Shown: positions 10,360 through 22,441 of the stretch, piece by piece | Layout: each line of letters opens with the position of its first letter | How positions within the stretch are numbered: position 1 is the first letter of the stretch | Assembly: GCF_963169125.1 (NCBI RefSeq) | Contig: NC_084795.1 | Coordinates: forward strand, 260,395,042-260,459,041 | DNA length: 64,000 nucleotides | Direction of reading: 5' to 3' | DNA from: Humulus lupulus | Taxonomy: Eukaryota > Streptophyta > Magnoliopsida > Rosales > Cannabaceae | The notes under the pieces: generated by a model | Database searches by the model: none | What the model was told of the DNA's origin: nothing | What the model saw: the letters and a program-made list of their open reading frames with translations, nothing else | Program-made: the position numbers and the translations under genes

Positions 10360-12287
10360 TGTAATGACCCAACTACTCTAGACTTTGGACCATTAATGAC
10401 TACTATACATAGACACTAATTTTTAATAAAACTTACAAGTGAAATAATCATAACTTCATTAAAACTTGAAGAAAAAAAACAAGTGTTAAACTACATAAAA
10501 TTTAAAGTAAGATATGGGATCCCATTGTTTTTAAAATAAGAGCATAACATATTTTTAAATAAATGGATTACATAATAAAGTGCAGAAAATACATATAAAA
10601 TTTAAAGAGACTTCATCCTCGAATCAAACGCTCGGTTCATCGATTCCATCCCACCTCAATACACATCCCCAAGCTTCCAAGAACATTTCCCACCACCAAA
10701 GCTATTTTCCTGCACATATAAATATAAATGAGTGAGCCTAATGCCCAGCAAGGAAAATCTAACACATAAATCATTTACATAATATTCATATCAACATATA
10801 CTAAACATATCATAACATATGTCACATATACTATAATGGCCATTATTACTTGGGGTCCCGTAAACTAAACAAGTCATATGCCCATTAGATTTGTGGGGCT
10901 TGCTAGCTAAGCAAGTCATATGCCCATAAATTTATTGGGGCTTGTTAGTTATACAGGTCATATGCCCAAGTCTACAAATATACATAATATAACATATTAC
11001 ATATACATAACACTTAAATCATAAGATAACACATAACATAACATATAAAATCCTATCCTATTTTCCTTACCAAAAGTACCGGGATATGAGAACAGGTTTA
11101 GGACCTTGGAACACTCCTAAAAACCATCAAAGAAAGGGTGAATATACTGAAGAAAAAGGAATGAAAAGAATGGACGAACTATACCATCAAGAATATACTT
11201 ACCAAAAACCTTATGTTCAAGATCTTAGATTTCCTATCCAAAAATAAAGAATAAAGTTAGGGTGCTGAGTAGAAAACTATAAGAACTTAAGGAAAACAAT
11301 ACCAAAATGAACTAAAGTTTGGAATACCTTGAATGCTTCTATGAACGATCTAAACCTTGAACTGAAATGTGCTATAAACCTTACTTCCCAAGTGTTTGGT
11401 AAGCTTATAATGATTAAGCTTATAATCCTAAACCCAAGTGTTTACACTCTCAAAAATAACCTAGCAGCTTGCAGCCTCTGAACTTAGCTTGATGAATGAA
11501 TAAATGGCTGGGTACTAGGTCCTATTTATAGAGTTCAAGAATGAAAAGATCTTCATTTAACTTGAATAAAATAATGGCTTTTTAAGTGAAAAATATTTGA
11601 ATTATCGTTCAGCAGAGGCTGAAGACTCGGTCAGAAAGATGCTGGACTTATCAAGAGGTTAAAGATTAAAATGAGAACGTTTTCAAAAACATTAAAAAAT
11701 ATACCAAAGGAGCCGATATATCTCCCCTTGTAGGCGATATATCGCCTGGGCCAGCATGCCCGAGGCTCGTCGAAGTGATCGTGCGAAGTTACGTGTTTTT
11801 CGTATCCCCGTACTGCGATATATCGCCCCCTATAGTTGCAATATATCAGCATACGCTGAATATTTAAACACGAAATTGCACATTTTCAACTTAATTTGAA
11901 TTGAGTAAACAACCTTGACTAAGTTCTCTAACGTTTTCAAAGCTGCTGACAGACCCTAGGATATTCAAATATTAATCTTAATAAACTTATTCCTAAAAAA
12001 TACTTAATTATCATTAAACTTACACATGACAAGTGTTACAATCTTATTGGGTCGATCTAAACCTTATAATATAATAAATATCACCATCAATATCAGTCAT
12101 ATTAATCAAACCTTAGGTTAAAATTAATATTCTTAAACTATAGGTTAAACTTAAAAAATATGCAAGTGTTACTACGAGTGTCCAATTAAATCCCGGTTTG
12201 AACCAAAATCCACAGTCATAAAAATACTACAACTATTACTATTTCTACTACTATCCAATTAGCTAAGTAAAGTTCTTGGACTCTACA
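10360..12287 (-). mobile_element. 5' LTR of Tekay-like element copy 2
   Basis: Same ends as copy 1 (TGTAATGACCC ... GGACTCTACA on the plus strand), 1928 bp against 1918 bp. It keeps the CATATGCCCA repeats (about 10840-10970), the GGCGATATATCGCC palindromes (about 11713-11850, partly mutated) and a TATA motif near 11520. Its right flank at 12288 is the interior of the B LTR, so it inserted there. The matching 3' LTR is absent because the element is truncated at about 6051. Confidence 0.85.
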
Positions 12288-12588
12288 CAATTATAAAATA
12301 TCTCATATTAAGTCCACGAAAATACTAATTGAAATTTAATTTACTTTGGCAGTTAAGTTCAATAAAATCACATTTTTTAACTTATAATCTAACACAAATT
12401 TCAAATAATTAAATTACAACATATTATAATAAAATTTCTATAAAAACATATAAAAATCTATAAAACTACAATAAGACTAATAAATTAAAAATTACATAAA
12501 AACTTAATAAGTTAATTAAAAACTCAAGAACTAAGCAACAATTAGTATATAAAATATGGTAAAATAACTCTATTTTGTAGAGTTATCA
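12288..12588 (-). mobile_element. 5' LTR of element B, second part
   Basis: It matches the right end of the complete solo LTR (15890-16108), including the terminal TTTTGTAGAGTTATCA. Together with 4409-6050 it rebuilds one LTR of about 1.9 kb. It ends at 12588 directly against the copia RT frame, so B inserted into the copia element; the candidate TSD on this side is GAAGT. Confidence 0.75.
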
Positions 12589-13455
12589 GAAGTTGTTCTT
12601 GCAACAGGCGCATAGGTATCGAAATAATCGATACCCTCTTTTTGCCTAAACCCTTTAGCGACTAATCTAGCTTTAAAGGTTTGGATAGTGCCGTCAGTGT
12701 GGTATTTTCTCCTAAATACCCACTTACACCCAATTTTCTTAGACCCCGGTGGGAGATCTACCAATTCCCAAGTGTTGTTGGAAAGAATGGAATCCATCTC
12801 ATCATTGATGGCTTCTTTCCAAAATGCACTATCTCTTGATTGCATAGCTTCTCTATAAGTCTTAGGATCATCCTCAATAAGAAGTACAATAGGAATTTTC
12901 CTAATGACCTCCTCTCTACTTCCTTCTACCATGTAGAATGAAATCCGTTGAAAATCTATCTCATCCACTACTAGACTTTTCTCCTTGTTAAGCCTTTGAC
13001 TTCTTCTAAGTTCAAAGGGATACTTTACATTCTTTTGAGAATTCTCCTCTCGAGAATCATTTTTGGATGTAGAAGCCTTTGACTTTTCTCCTTGTTAAGC
13101 CTTTGACTTCCTTCTACCATGTAGAATGAAATTCGTTGAGAATATATCTCATCCACTACTAGACTTTTCTCCTTGTTAAGCCTTTGACTTCTTCTAAGTT
13201 CAAAGGGATACTTTACATTCTTTTGAGAATTCTCCTCTCGAGAATCATTTTTGGATGTAGAAGCTTGAGAATTGTTTTGATATAACAAATTCTCCTTTAG
13301 AGATGTTGAAGCTTGAGAATTATTGTCACATAACATGTTCTCAAAAAATTCAACTTCTCTAGATTCAATCACAATATTAGACTCTAAGTCTAGTAGCCTA
13401 TAAGCTTTACTATTGTTGGAATAACCAACAAAAGCACACTTTATGGCTCTTGAAC
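12589..13455 (-). pseudogene. copia pol fragment: integrase C-terminus to N-terminal reverse transcriptase
   Basis: Minus-strand frames encode the Ser/Asn-rich linker (NNSQASTS), the RRSQRLNKEKS stretch, and the Ty1/copia RT start: YREAMQSRDSAFWKEAINDEM, NTWELVDLPPGSKKIGCKWVFR, FKARLVAKGFRQKEGIDYFDTYAPVA. The frame is cut by the B LTR at 12588 right after the TYAPVAR motif, so the catalytic YVDD box is missing here. A partial tandem duplication (period 188 bp, not a multiple of three) shifts the frame around 12919-13262. Confidence 0.85.
12919..13261. repeat. 188-bp-period tandem duplication inside the copia pol
   Basis: About 155 bp from 12919 (CTTCCTTCTACCATG) recur from 13107, nearly identical. 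The 33 bp between them also repeat the CTTTTCTCCTTGTTAAGCC piece. Because 188 is not divisible by three, the duplication breaks the polyprotein frame. Confidence 0.8.
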
Positions 13456-14699
13456 CTAACTTGTTCTATTAGGTTTGTTTTTCTTGCAATATACAAGACA
13501 CCCCCACACTTTGAAGTACCCTATGTTGGGTTTTCTTCCTTTCCATAATTCATATGGAGATATCTCGTTTTTCTTCATCGGTATTCGATTAAGAATGTGA
13601 CAAGCGGTTAATAGCGCTTCACCCCATAAGTTGAAGTTCAACTTAGAAAACACCAACATAGAATTTATCATCTCTAGATAAGTTATATTTTTCCTTTCGG
13701 CAACACCATTGTGTTGTGGTGTATAAGGTGCGGTGCACTCATGAATTATACCATTTTCTTCACAAAATGTATTGAATTCATTAGAGAAGTACTCTCCTCC
13801 TCTATCACTTCTTAGCACCTTAATCTTTTTATTTAGTTGATTTTGAACTTCTAATTTATATAATTTAAAAGCATCAAAAGTTTCATCTTTATGCTTTAAA
13901 AGAAACACATAGGTATATCTACTAAAATCATCTATAAAAGTAAGAAAATACATTTTACCACCTCTAGTTAAAACACCATTTAATTCACAAAGATCACTAT
14001 GAATTAAATCTAGTAAATTAGATGATCTTTCTACACTAGGAAATAGTTTCTTAATCATTTTTGCCTTAACAAATGTTTCACATTTACCATAGTTTTTAAT
14101 ATTGCATGCAATCATACCACATTTTACTACTCTTTTCATGGTTGAAAAACCTATATGAGATAGTCTAAGATGCCACAAAAATAAAGAATCACACTCAACT
14201 ATATAGGCGGAATTAGCATTTTTATTGATAACATTGAAAGTTACATCATTGGTGCACACTTTAACCATACCCTCACAAGAGTACCCCTTTCCCAAAAATA
14301 CATTTGATTTGGTAAGAATAAGTTTACCGGACTCAAAAACGGCTTTAATGCTGGGCTTGCCAAGCAAATCACCACTTACCAAATTTCTACTCATTTCGGG
14401 AACATAAAGTACATTCACTAATGTAACTTTCTTGTCGGAGGTGAAAAAGACTTCAATGGTACCTTTGCCAAGTACCTTGGATTTGCCCTCATTGCCCATT
14501 TGAATCTCATGGTTGCCCTTTGACTCTTCAAAGGTCTTGAGCAATGATTTGTCATAGGTGACATGGACGGTGGCACATGAATCATACCACCACCCTTTCA
14601 CCTTGCCTTGGACCGCATTCATCTCACTAAGGGTAGAAACTATATTTTTCTCTTGAGTTGCGTTTACCTTAGGTCCTTGTTGGTCTTTTCTATGCCTAC
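13456..14699 (-). pseudogene. copia protease and integrase
   Basis: The minus-strand frame begins with WWYDSCATVHV, the copia protease active-site region; the usual D-S-G is D-S-C here. The GAG-pre-integrase zinc-binding part follows (HLRLSHIGF...CNIKNYGKCETF), where the last Cys of the expected HHCC finger appears to be Phe. The rve catalytic core follows with FIDDFSRYTYVF (first Asp), LRSDRGGEYFS (second Asp) and APYTPQHNGVAERKN (Glu), then NLWGEALLTACHILNR and WGCLVYC. The catalytic triad is intact but two upstream key residues are altered. The upstream gag continues at 16109 beyond the solo LTR. Confidence 0.9.
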
Positions 14700-14704
14700 A
14701 CTCT

Positions 14705-16108
14705 TGATGGACCCAAAACGGGTATGTTTTAAATATTTATACTCGCAAGCGCACGAATCGTATTTATAGAATAGTGTTCATGTAAGCACGAGGTCGAACC
14801 CAAAGGAGTTGACTTAAATCAAAAGAGAAAACTATTTTTACCAAAGTGAAATAAATTTCTAACCTAGTTCCAAAGATTGATGTGTTTTGTTTTAAAATAA
14901 AGAAAGAAAATACTAAAAAAAAGTTAAAATAAATAAACTAAAAAGATTTGTTTTTAATAGTTATTTATAAAATTATTAAGATTTTAGAATCCACAAAATA
15001 TAAATAATAATATTTATTAATATGTTGACTTCCCATTTTTTAGTGATAATTGAAATCAATCTAATTACCTTTTCCAAAACATTATACTTCCTTTAAGCTC
15101 TCTTTAATTCAAAAATATAGATTTTCCTTCACTTCAATAGTATAACTTCAAAGCATTAGTTGTGAATCAATTTAATGAAACTACAAAAAAATCAAATAAT
15201 GTTATTTCTAAAGCAAAATATAGTATTTTTGTTCTAAGCATTGGATGTGAACAATTTAATGACACATCTTAATCAAAGAATACTATGTTTTTGCACAATT
15301 AAGAACCAAGTAAAATATGTTCTAACAATCTAAAATACATGATATTATAGATGAAAGAAAAATTTAGAAGAAGAAAAATCATAAACTTTATTGCTCATTT
15401 TGGGAGGTCAACATAAAATAAACACTATATAGTTATATCTTGGTTCATCCTCCACCTTAATAATTTTAAGTGGATTAGAAACCCATAACTAAAAAAAACA
15501 AAATAAAAATTACAACATAAATAGGAAAATTTGGAGGATGAACCTCCAAATTATTCCTCTAAAAATACATAAAAACTAATCTAAGAAAAGAAAAAGATGG
15601 AGAGAATAGAGAGATGGAAGAAGTGGTGTAAGAGAAGGTGTGCTTGAAATGGTGAAATGAGACTCCTATTTATAGATAAATTCTTTGGTAAAGGATAACA
15701 CTTCTATTGGTCTAAAAAAAAAGCACATGGATTCATGTTCAAAATTGTCATCTTTTCCTATAGTTACAAATCCAATGGTGGAGAAAGAAGCACATGGATT
15801 GATGACATGGCATTGTCAAGAATTGGATTGGGCCTTTCATTTTGGGCTTGATTTCTTCATTTCATTATACCAACATTTCATTTTGCCCCAACAAATACAC
15901 CTACATAAAGAAATTAAACACACATAAATTAGTAACAACATAATTAAACAAAATAAATACAAAAAATAAATAAAAATACATAAAATCAAAATAAAACTAA
16001 TAAATTCAAAATTACTTAAAAAATTAATAAATTAATTAAAAACTCAAGAACTAAGCAACAATTGGCTTATAAAATGTGGTAAAATAACTCTATTTTGTAG
16101 AGTTATCA
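14705..16108 (-). mobile_element. Complete solo LTR of the element-B family, inserted in copia gag-pol
   Basis: It starts TGATGGACCC and ends AGAGTTATCA. Both sides carry a perfect 5-bp TSD, ACTCT (14700-14704 and 16109-16113). At 1404 bp it is shorter than the B LTR because it lacks the G/C-rich block. A TATA-like motif (minus of CCTATTTATAG) is near 15667. No internal sequence remains, so it is the product of LTR-LTR recombination. It splits the copia zinc-knuckle from the protease. Confidence 0.9.
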
Positions 16109-16924
16109 ACTCTCTAGCATAGTGACCATTTTCCCCACACACAAAGCAAGGACCTTTCTCGCCCTTAAACTTGTTTGGGTTGGTTCTTGGACCCAAGGAT
16201 TTCTCATTACCATTTTTCCCTTTGTTTTTGGGATGTTTTGGTTGTGATACTGCATTTGCTTTGGAAGTCTCTCCATTAGACCCCTCCACGAGTTTTATCT
16301 ACATATCGATTCCTCCTCGATTTGAATATGTTTTTGGATTTCCTCCAAAGAATAATCCTCATTTTTATGAAGGATTCTTTTCCTATAACTCTTCCAAGTT
16401 GGTGGGAATTTATCCATTATAGCACCAACTTGAAAGGCCTCGGGAAGCTCAATCTTTAACACTTTCAACTTGTTAACAATTATTTGCAATTCATGTATTT
16501 GAGGAAGAATAGGTTTATCACCAAAAAATTTGAAATCAAAGTATTAAGATATCAAAAACTTTTTGGTACCTTCCTCTTTCGCCTTGAATTTTGTCTCAAG
16601 TGCATCCCATATCTCCTTTCCCGATTTGGTCTTGGTGTAGAGGTCATAGGGCCTATTAGAAAGGGCGTTGAGGATATGACCCCTACAAAGGAGATTGTCC
16701 TCCTCCCTCTTCCTTCTTTTCTCCACCTCCTCGGGAGTGTCCTTGTTGGATGGCGTTGGGAGAGGTTCTAGAGTGGACTCTAGAATGTAGGTGATTTTGA
16801 GAGTGGTCAAACGGAATCTCACCTTGTCTTGCCATCTAGTGAAATTGGGCCCATCAAACCTATCCAACCTCACTAGGTCTTGATTCATAATCTTGATAGT
16901 CTCACCTTCCATTGAAACAAACAA
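16109..16924 (-). pseudogene. copia gag
   Basis: The minus-strand reading starts with MEGETIKIMNQDLVRLDRFDG near 16910 and has NFTRWQDKVRFRLTTLKI and EIWDALETKFKAKEEGTKKFL, typical of the Ty1/copia UBN2-type gag. After a frame break near 16544, the part 16490-16295 carries LPEAFQVGAIMDKFPPTWKS and RILHKNEDYSLEEIQKHIQIE. The zinc knuckle PCFVCGENGHYARE lies at the end, just before the solo LTR. The frame breaks show the copy is dead. Confidence 0.85.
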
Positions 16925-16940
16925 AGGGTAAGCTTTTGAA

Positions 16941-18079
16941 TGTTAGGAAAATATAATTTGCCTCAATGGAAATTGGCAAGAAAAATACAACTCTAGACAA
17001 AATATTACAAATAAATAATTATTGATTAAAATGTGTTACAACTCTATGACAAAAAATACATGTAAATATAGAGAAAGAGGTAGAAGATGATAGAAGTAGA
17101 AAATACAACTCTAAGACAAACATATACAAATAAACTAGAAGTAGTAGAATGAAAGATATAGATGAGATTACAACTCTAAAACAAAAGATACATATAAAAG
17201 AGTGAATAGAGAATAATAGAAGAAATGAAAAGCAATAGAATAAAAGAATAAGAACAAGAACAATGAACAAGAACTCTCACTCACACAACCAAAGTGAAGA
17301 GTGTTGGGGATCACCAACTTGAACAAGGTTTGAAACCTTTGTCCAAAAGCTTATTTCCCCCTAACTCAAGCACTAAGGGATCTCTCACATATTTTGGAAA
17401 TGCTTTCTGGAATAATCAAGCCTCTAGGTGTTTTCTAGCCAAGTGCTGTAATGGATAGAAAAGTTGTGTCTTTCAAGTGAGCAATAGGCTCCTATTTATA
17501 GAGTTTTGAGACACCCTTTGAATTTCAAATTCCACCAACCCCCATGGCTGTTACCAATGATTAATTGGTTGTTTATGGAATTAAAATAGAGATTTGGGAG
17601 TTACTTGGCTGTTGGAAACGTTCACAATTGGATAAAACCGAAGTTTGGAAAATGATGTCAGCCGCTCTGGCCGCGGCCTGAAAAACACTGGCCATAGCCC
17701 AAGACGTTTTTTCAGCAACCAATTTTCCAAAACGTTCCAAATTCATTCCCACTTGTTTTTGCAACTTCCATACACATTATGGGAGTTAAAATCACATCTC
17801 TAACAACCATTTCACATATGGCTTTAAGAAATTCATCCCAATATTGTGTAACAACAAATCTACACAATAATGGGTAATATTTGGAAGTTACAAATTTGTG
17901 ATTGAATTTGTAACACCAAATATGTTACATATTTGTATATTTCATATATATCTAAATAATGTAACTCTCTATTACATGTTACAATATGTGACACTCTTTG
18001 TCACATTTATTTAATCTAAAACATTACATTATAAAATAATATAATATTACATTATATTATATTATAAAATAATATAACA
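16941..18079 (-). mobile_element. 5' LTR of the copia element
   Basis: The ends are TGTTAGGAAAATA and AATATAACA on the plus strand (inverted TGTTA/TAACA). It resembles the solo LTR at 6966-7970. A minus-strand TATA motif (CTCCTATTTATAGAG complement) is near 17490. Its right flank at 18080 is the interior of LTR D1, so the copia element inserted into D1; the candidate TSD is ACCAG. The 3' LTR should lie left of the window. Confidence 0.85.
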
Positions 18080-19609
18080 ACCAGTGCTTAGTACTACTGC
18101 CGAACTTGATTAATAAGTCACAGCTTCACAATCAATACTGACACAATTGTCGATTCTGACTGATAAGTCAGTACCATTCATAGATAAGCAAGACTGCTAA
18201 GCATTTAATATGCAATCAATGTCCACATACAGAGCACTCAACATGCCTCATTAATAACCATGCATGTCACATACTGGGTGCAGTTTTCTTACCTCTGGTT
18301 CGAGCGAGAAATAATAAAAGAACGACCCTTGAGAATGATCGATCCTTTGATCCCTTAGCGGTCACCTAGTCATAACCAAATATGGAATTCCATTAATAAA
18401 GTAAATCAATAAAAGGTTTATAATCTAAAACCTCGCTCCCGGGACCAATCCTGTGCTCTCGAGACTCTCAATCCACCCAAACGGGGTAGTGGAATCATCC
18501 CTTGAGCCCCCAAAGTCATCCTGAGCCCTAAAAATAGGTCTTGCTGAAAATGACCTAGTGCTGGGGCGCTGCCCCAAGTCAGAGAGAACCCCATTCTTGC
18601 CTTTGCCTAGCGCTGGGGCGCCACTGACAGACCAGAAAATTCTGGTCTTCTCCCCTACGATTTCCCCTGAAAACCAAGCTTCAAAATCAACCCCAAACAT
18701 CATCCAAACCAATAATTTAACCCCAAAACTTCATCCATACCTCAACCTCATCAAAACCTAAGCAAACTTTCTCAAAAACCTCATTGAATTCCCAACTATC
18801 CAATCCAAAATCTCACCTGAAAACTAACTGAAAAACAAGGCAAAAACCAGAGTTTCATGGCTGAAAACCTTACCTCAAACTTGAATTGAATCCTCTTCAA
18901 TGGTTAAACTAAGGTTTTAAGCTTCAAACCTTGATCTCCTAGCTTGAATCCTCAAATGGAGTTTCGAAAATCCAAAGGAAGAAGAAGGAGGATGATGATC
19001 GTGAGAGATAAAGAGAGTCTCTATTTTCAGCTGCTCACAGATTCTACAACCAGCCTAATTTGAATATATCCTAAGGTCAGATGACCAAAATGCCCCTAGG
19101 CCAAGTTTATTTCCTTAACAAACCCCAAGGGAAAAATCGTCGTTTCCCGACTACCCCGTTAATTATAATTAACGTCCTCGCTATTCCGAATATTCTCAAA
19201 TGCTAATAAATCATATCCCATTACCCTTTAATTCTCGGTAATGTACTAATCATCAAATTACCCCGAGACTCACCCCGAGCCCCGAAATTAACCCTGTTAT
19301 GACCAAACCGCTAACTTGTATCCAAGGATCGTCTCATGCCGAATAGCTCGAACAAATCCACATTATAATGTGGCATCATCAATAGTTCACCAACATGCAT
19401 GAAAATATTCAAATATGTTCTAAACGGGCCAAATTACCAAAATGCCCTTATAATGAAATATGGACCCACATGCTTGCATTTATCACCATATAATAATATA
19501 ATTCACATAAACATGCATATAATCATTTAATGGCATAATAAATCAATTATGGCCCTCCCAGCCTACTAATCCGACCATTAAACCTCATTAGGGATTTTGG
19601 GGCATTACA
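18080..19609 (-). mobile_element. LTR D1 of the TGTAACG family, truncated on the left by copia
   Basis: It matches the right part of the complete inverted copy at 24798-27567 (from about 25800 on), including the GACTAATAAGTCA repeats, the GGGTGCAGTTTTCTTACCT block and the GGGGCATTACA end. Around 18550-18625 is a short G/C-rich segment. Its other end lies off-window beyond the copia insertion. The flanking base run after 19609 is the interior of another LTR of the same family (D2). Confidence 0.75.
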
Positions 19610-21369
19610 GTAAACATATACGTTCATCAATATATCTCAAACAATATGAAAATGCTCAGGGTCGACGCCCTTGGACCGAGCCCTCTGTTTACTTAACTGG
19701 CTTCGGCTCGCTTAGGCCGAGTCCAGTGTTTATCTAGCTGACCCCGGCTCACAGTTGTTGAGTCGCATCCTGTGCACATGTATCATTTCATATTTCGCAT
19801 AACCATATCACAGCTACACAACACATACATCCAAATATAGGGAATCTCAGTCCAAACACAACCACACAAGGGTGCAGTTTTCTTACCTTGAATTCTGAGC
19901 GGAAGGTACAGAATGGTCTCGAGCACGATCCTCGGTCCTAAGCCTTGGTGATAAACCCAGTCAGAATGTCCAATGGGAAATCATCAACTTCTAATCCAAA
20001 TAAATACTTAGGGGACAAAAACTAACCTATGGGACCTCGATTTCTACTAAACCGGGTAGTAGAAATTGTCCCGAGCACCTAGGTTCGAACCCCCGAGCCT
20101 CACCAATTCTAGAAACCAACCTAAGGAAAAATCCCCTAGGCGGGCTGCGACTTGACCCTAAGGGTCGTGGCGCGCCCTCAAGTCAGAGGCTCAATCCTCA
20201 AGCTTCAAGGGGAGTCAGGCCGCGACTTGCCCCCTAAGGTCGCGGCGCACCTTCAAGTCAGAGAGCCACCCATGGCCACTTGGGGATGCGGGCTGTGGCG
20301 CCCCAGAGGTGGGTCGCGGCACGCCCCTACGAACCAAGATTTTATGGGTTTTCATTGCACTTTTCCCTAGCCAATTTTCCCAAAATTCAAACTCAGCAAA
20401 ATCTCCCAACCAAAACCAAGCTAAGCTACGAATTTAAGACTTTTAATCACCCAATATAAACACAAAACCCTAACCCCAAATCAGTAGAAATTAATACTCT
20501 CAATGACACCCAAATTCAGAAGCTAACCATGCACTTATACTCTATCTAAACCCAATAAGAAATTCAAAGATGAAAAACTGGAATTTTAACCTCAATTATA
20601 GCTTGAGTTTCCCCAACATTCCTCTGCCCTCTTTCAACTTAATTCCTTAGTCTAACCCAGCCAAGAATCAGCTTTAAGTCCCAGCTTGCTTCCCTTAGCT
20701 TCCTTTCAAAATTCAGAAATCCCCTTAGGCTTCTTGAGAGAGGAAAAACGTGTGATGGAGAGAGATGAGAGTGAGCTGAGTGTATTCAGGTGAGTTCTGG
20801 CTAAGTCTAGAATCCCTTGAGATAAATCCTTTAACCCCTAAAAATACTATTTTGTCCTTCATAGCTTATTAGTCCTCAAGTTGTCCCTAGGGGTAAAATG
20901 GTCACTCCGCGCCTCAAGTGTTCCTACTATTAAATAATTAATTCCCTCATGTCCAATTAGTCACAAAATTCTTATTCAATACTTAATAAATCCCAAAGTA
21001 TTCTCTGAATTCAAAAAAATACCCCTAGACTCCCCTGAGCCGGGTATTAAACCCTGCTATGACTATTTCGCTAATTCGCTCACTAGGACCGTCTCCAGCC
21101 ATAATAATGTGGTATCAAAAATTTATCACATATAATCACATTTAAGCCCTCAACGGGCCAAAATTACAAATATGCCCTTATAAGCTATAAAGGCCCACAT
21201 GCATATCTAATTCTCGTAAACATGCATATCACATACTCATGTAATCATATTAATCATGCATGCCACATAGTCACACATTTAACCAATTAAACATACATAT
21301 AAACCAATTATTCCCTCTCGGCACACTAATCAATGCCCTAAGTCTTATTAGCAATTTTGGGTTGTTACA
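19610..21369 (-). mobile_element. LTR D2 of the TGTAACG family, right portion
   Basis: It carries the same landmarks as D1: GGTGCAGTTTTCTTACC near 19872, a G/C-rich hairpin module (about 20140-20330) and the GGGTTGTTACA end at 21369. Beyond it the Athila RT of element C resumes, so D2 inserted into C's pol; the candidate TSD is ACGAG (21370-21374). The left half is off-window, displaced by D1. Confidence 0.75.
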
Positions 21370-22441
21370 ACGAGCAATTGTCAAGAATTTTTTTATGAAC
21401 CTCCTATAGATTCTTGCATGCCCAATAAAAGATCAAATGTATTTTACAGTCTTAGGGTGGGAACTTTTGATATGAGTTCAATCTTTGATTGATCAACCTC
21501 AATTCCTCGTTCCTGACATGACATGCCCCAAGACTATGCCAGATGGCACCGTGAAATGACATTTTTTCCAGTTGAGTACCAAGCCTTTCTCTTTGCATCA
21601 TTTAAACACGAACTCTAAATTGAGAAGGCTTGATTCAAAGGAATCTCCAAAGACTCTCAAATCATCCATGAATACTTCCATACATTTCTCGATCATATCA
21701 CTAAATATGCTCATCATGTAGCGTTGGAAAGTGGCTGAAGCATTGCACATGCAAATTGGCATACGCCGGAAGGCAAAAGTACCAAAAGGACAAGTGAATG
21801 TGGTCTTATCCTGATCTTCTAAGGCAATCTTGATTTGGTAATACCCTGAATAACCATCGAGAAAACTATAGATAGGGTGAACTGCCACATGTTCCAATAT
21901 TTGATCAATGAATGGAAGTGGAAAATGGTCTTTGCGGGTGGCTGCATTTAATTTTCTATAATAAATGCACATGCACCATCCAGTTGTGACCTTTGTAGGC
22001 ATGAGTTCCCCTTTTTCGTTTTGTACCGCTGTTACTCCCGATTTCTTAGGAACAACCTGAGTTTGGCTAACCCATTTACTTTTAGCAATAGGATAGATCA
22101 TTCCAGAATCAAGAAGTGTCAAGACTTCAGTCTTAACTACTTCCTTCATCGTTGGGTTTAATCTTCTTTGAGGGTCACGACGTGGTATAGCCCTGTCTTC
22201 CAATTGAATGTGATGGGAGCAAATTAAAGGACTAATACCCTTGATGTCAGCTATCTTCCATCCTAATGCATCTCTTTGTTCTTGCAACACATTGATGAGT
22301 TGGTGCTCTTGTGTGGTGTTGATCATGGAAGATATTATGATAGGAAAAGTGTTGTCAGCTCCTAGGAAAACATGCTTAAGGACCTCAGGAAGTTGGGCCA
22401 ACTTTGGTTGAGGAGCTTCTTCAGTAGAGGGTTTTGGTGTT
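21370..22441 (-). pseudogene. Reverse transcriptase of Athila-like element C
   Basis: The minus-strand frame (best 22401 to 21598) shows LPEVLKHVFLGADNTFPIIISS, GWKIADIKGISPLICSHHI, PHRDPQRRLNP-like text, [49 protein letters not shown] (first catalytic Asp), GTFAFRRMP and VFMDDLRVFGDSF (FMDD active site). This is the Athila/Tat RT signature. Downstream of 21598 the frame has stops but RT homology continues to 21370, where LTR D2 interrupts it. RNase H and integrase are not in the window. Confidence 0.85.

Noticed and set aside
14225..14407. Small plus-strand frame inside copia integrase
   Set aside because: It is antisense to a well-supported integrase frame and has no features of its own.
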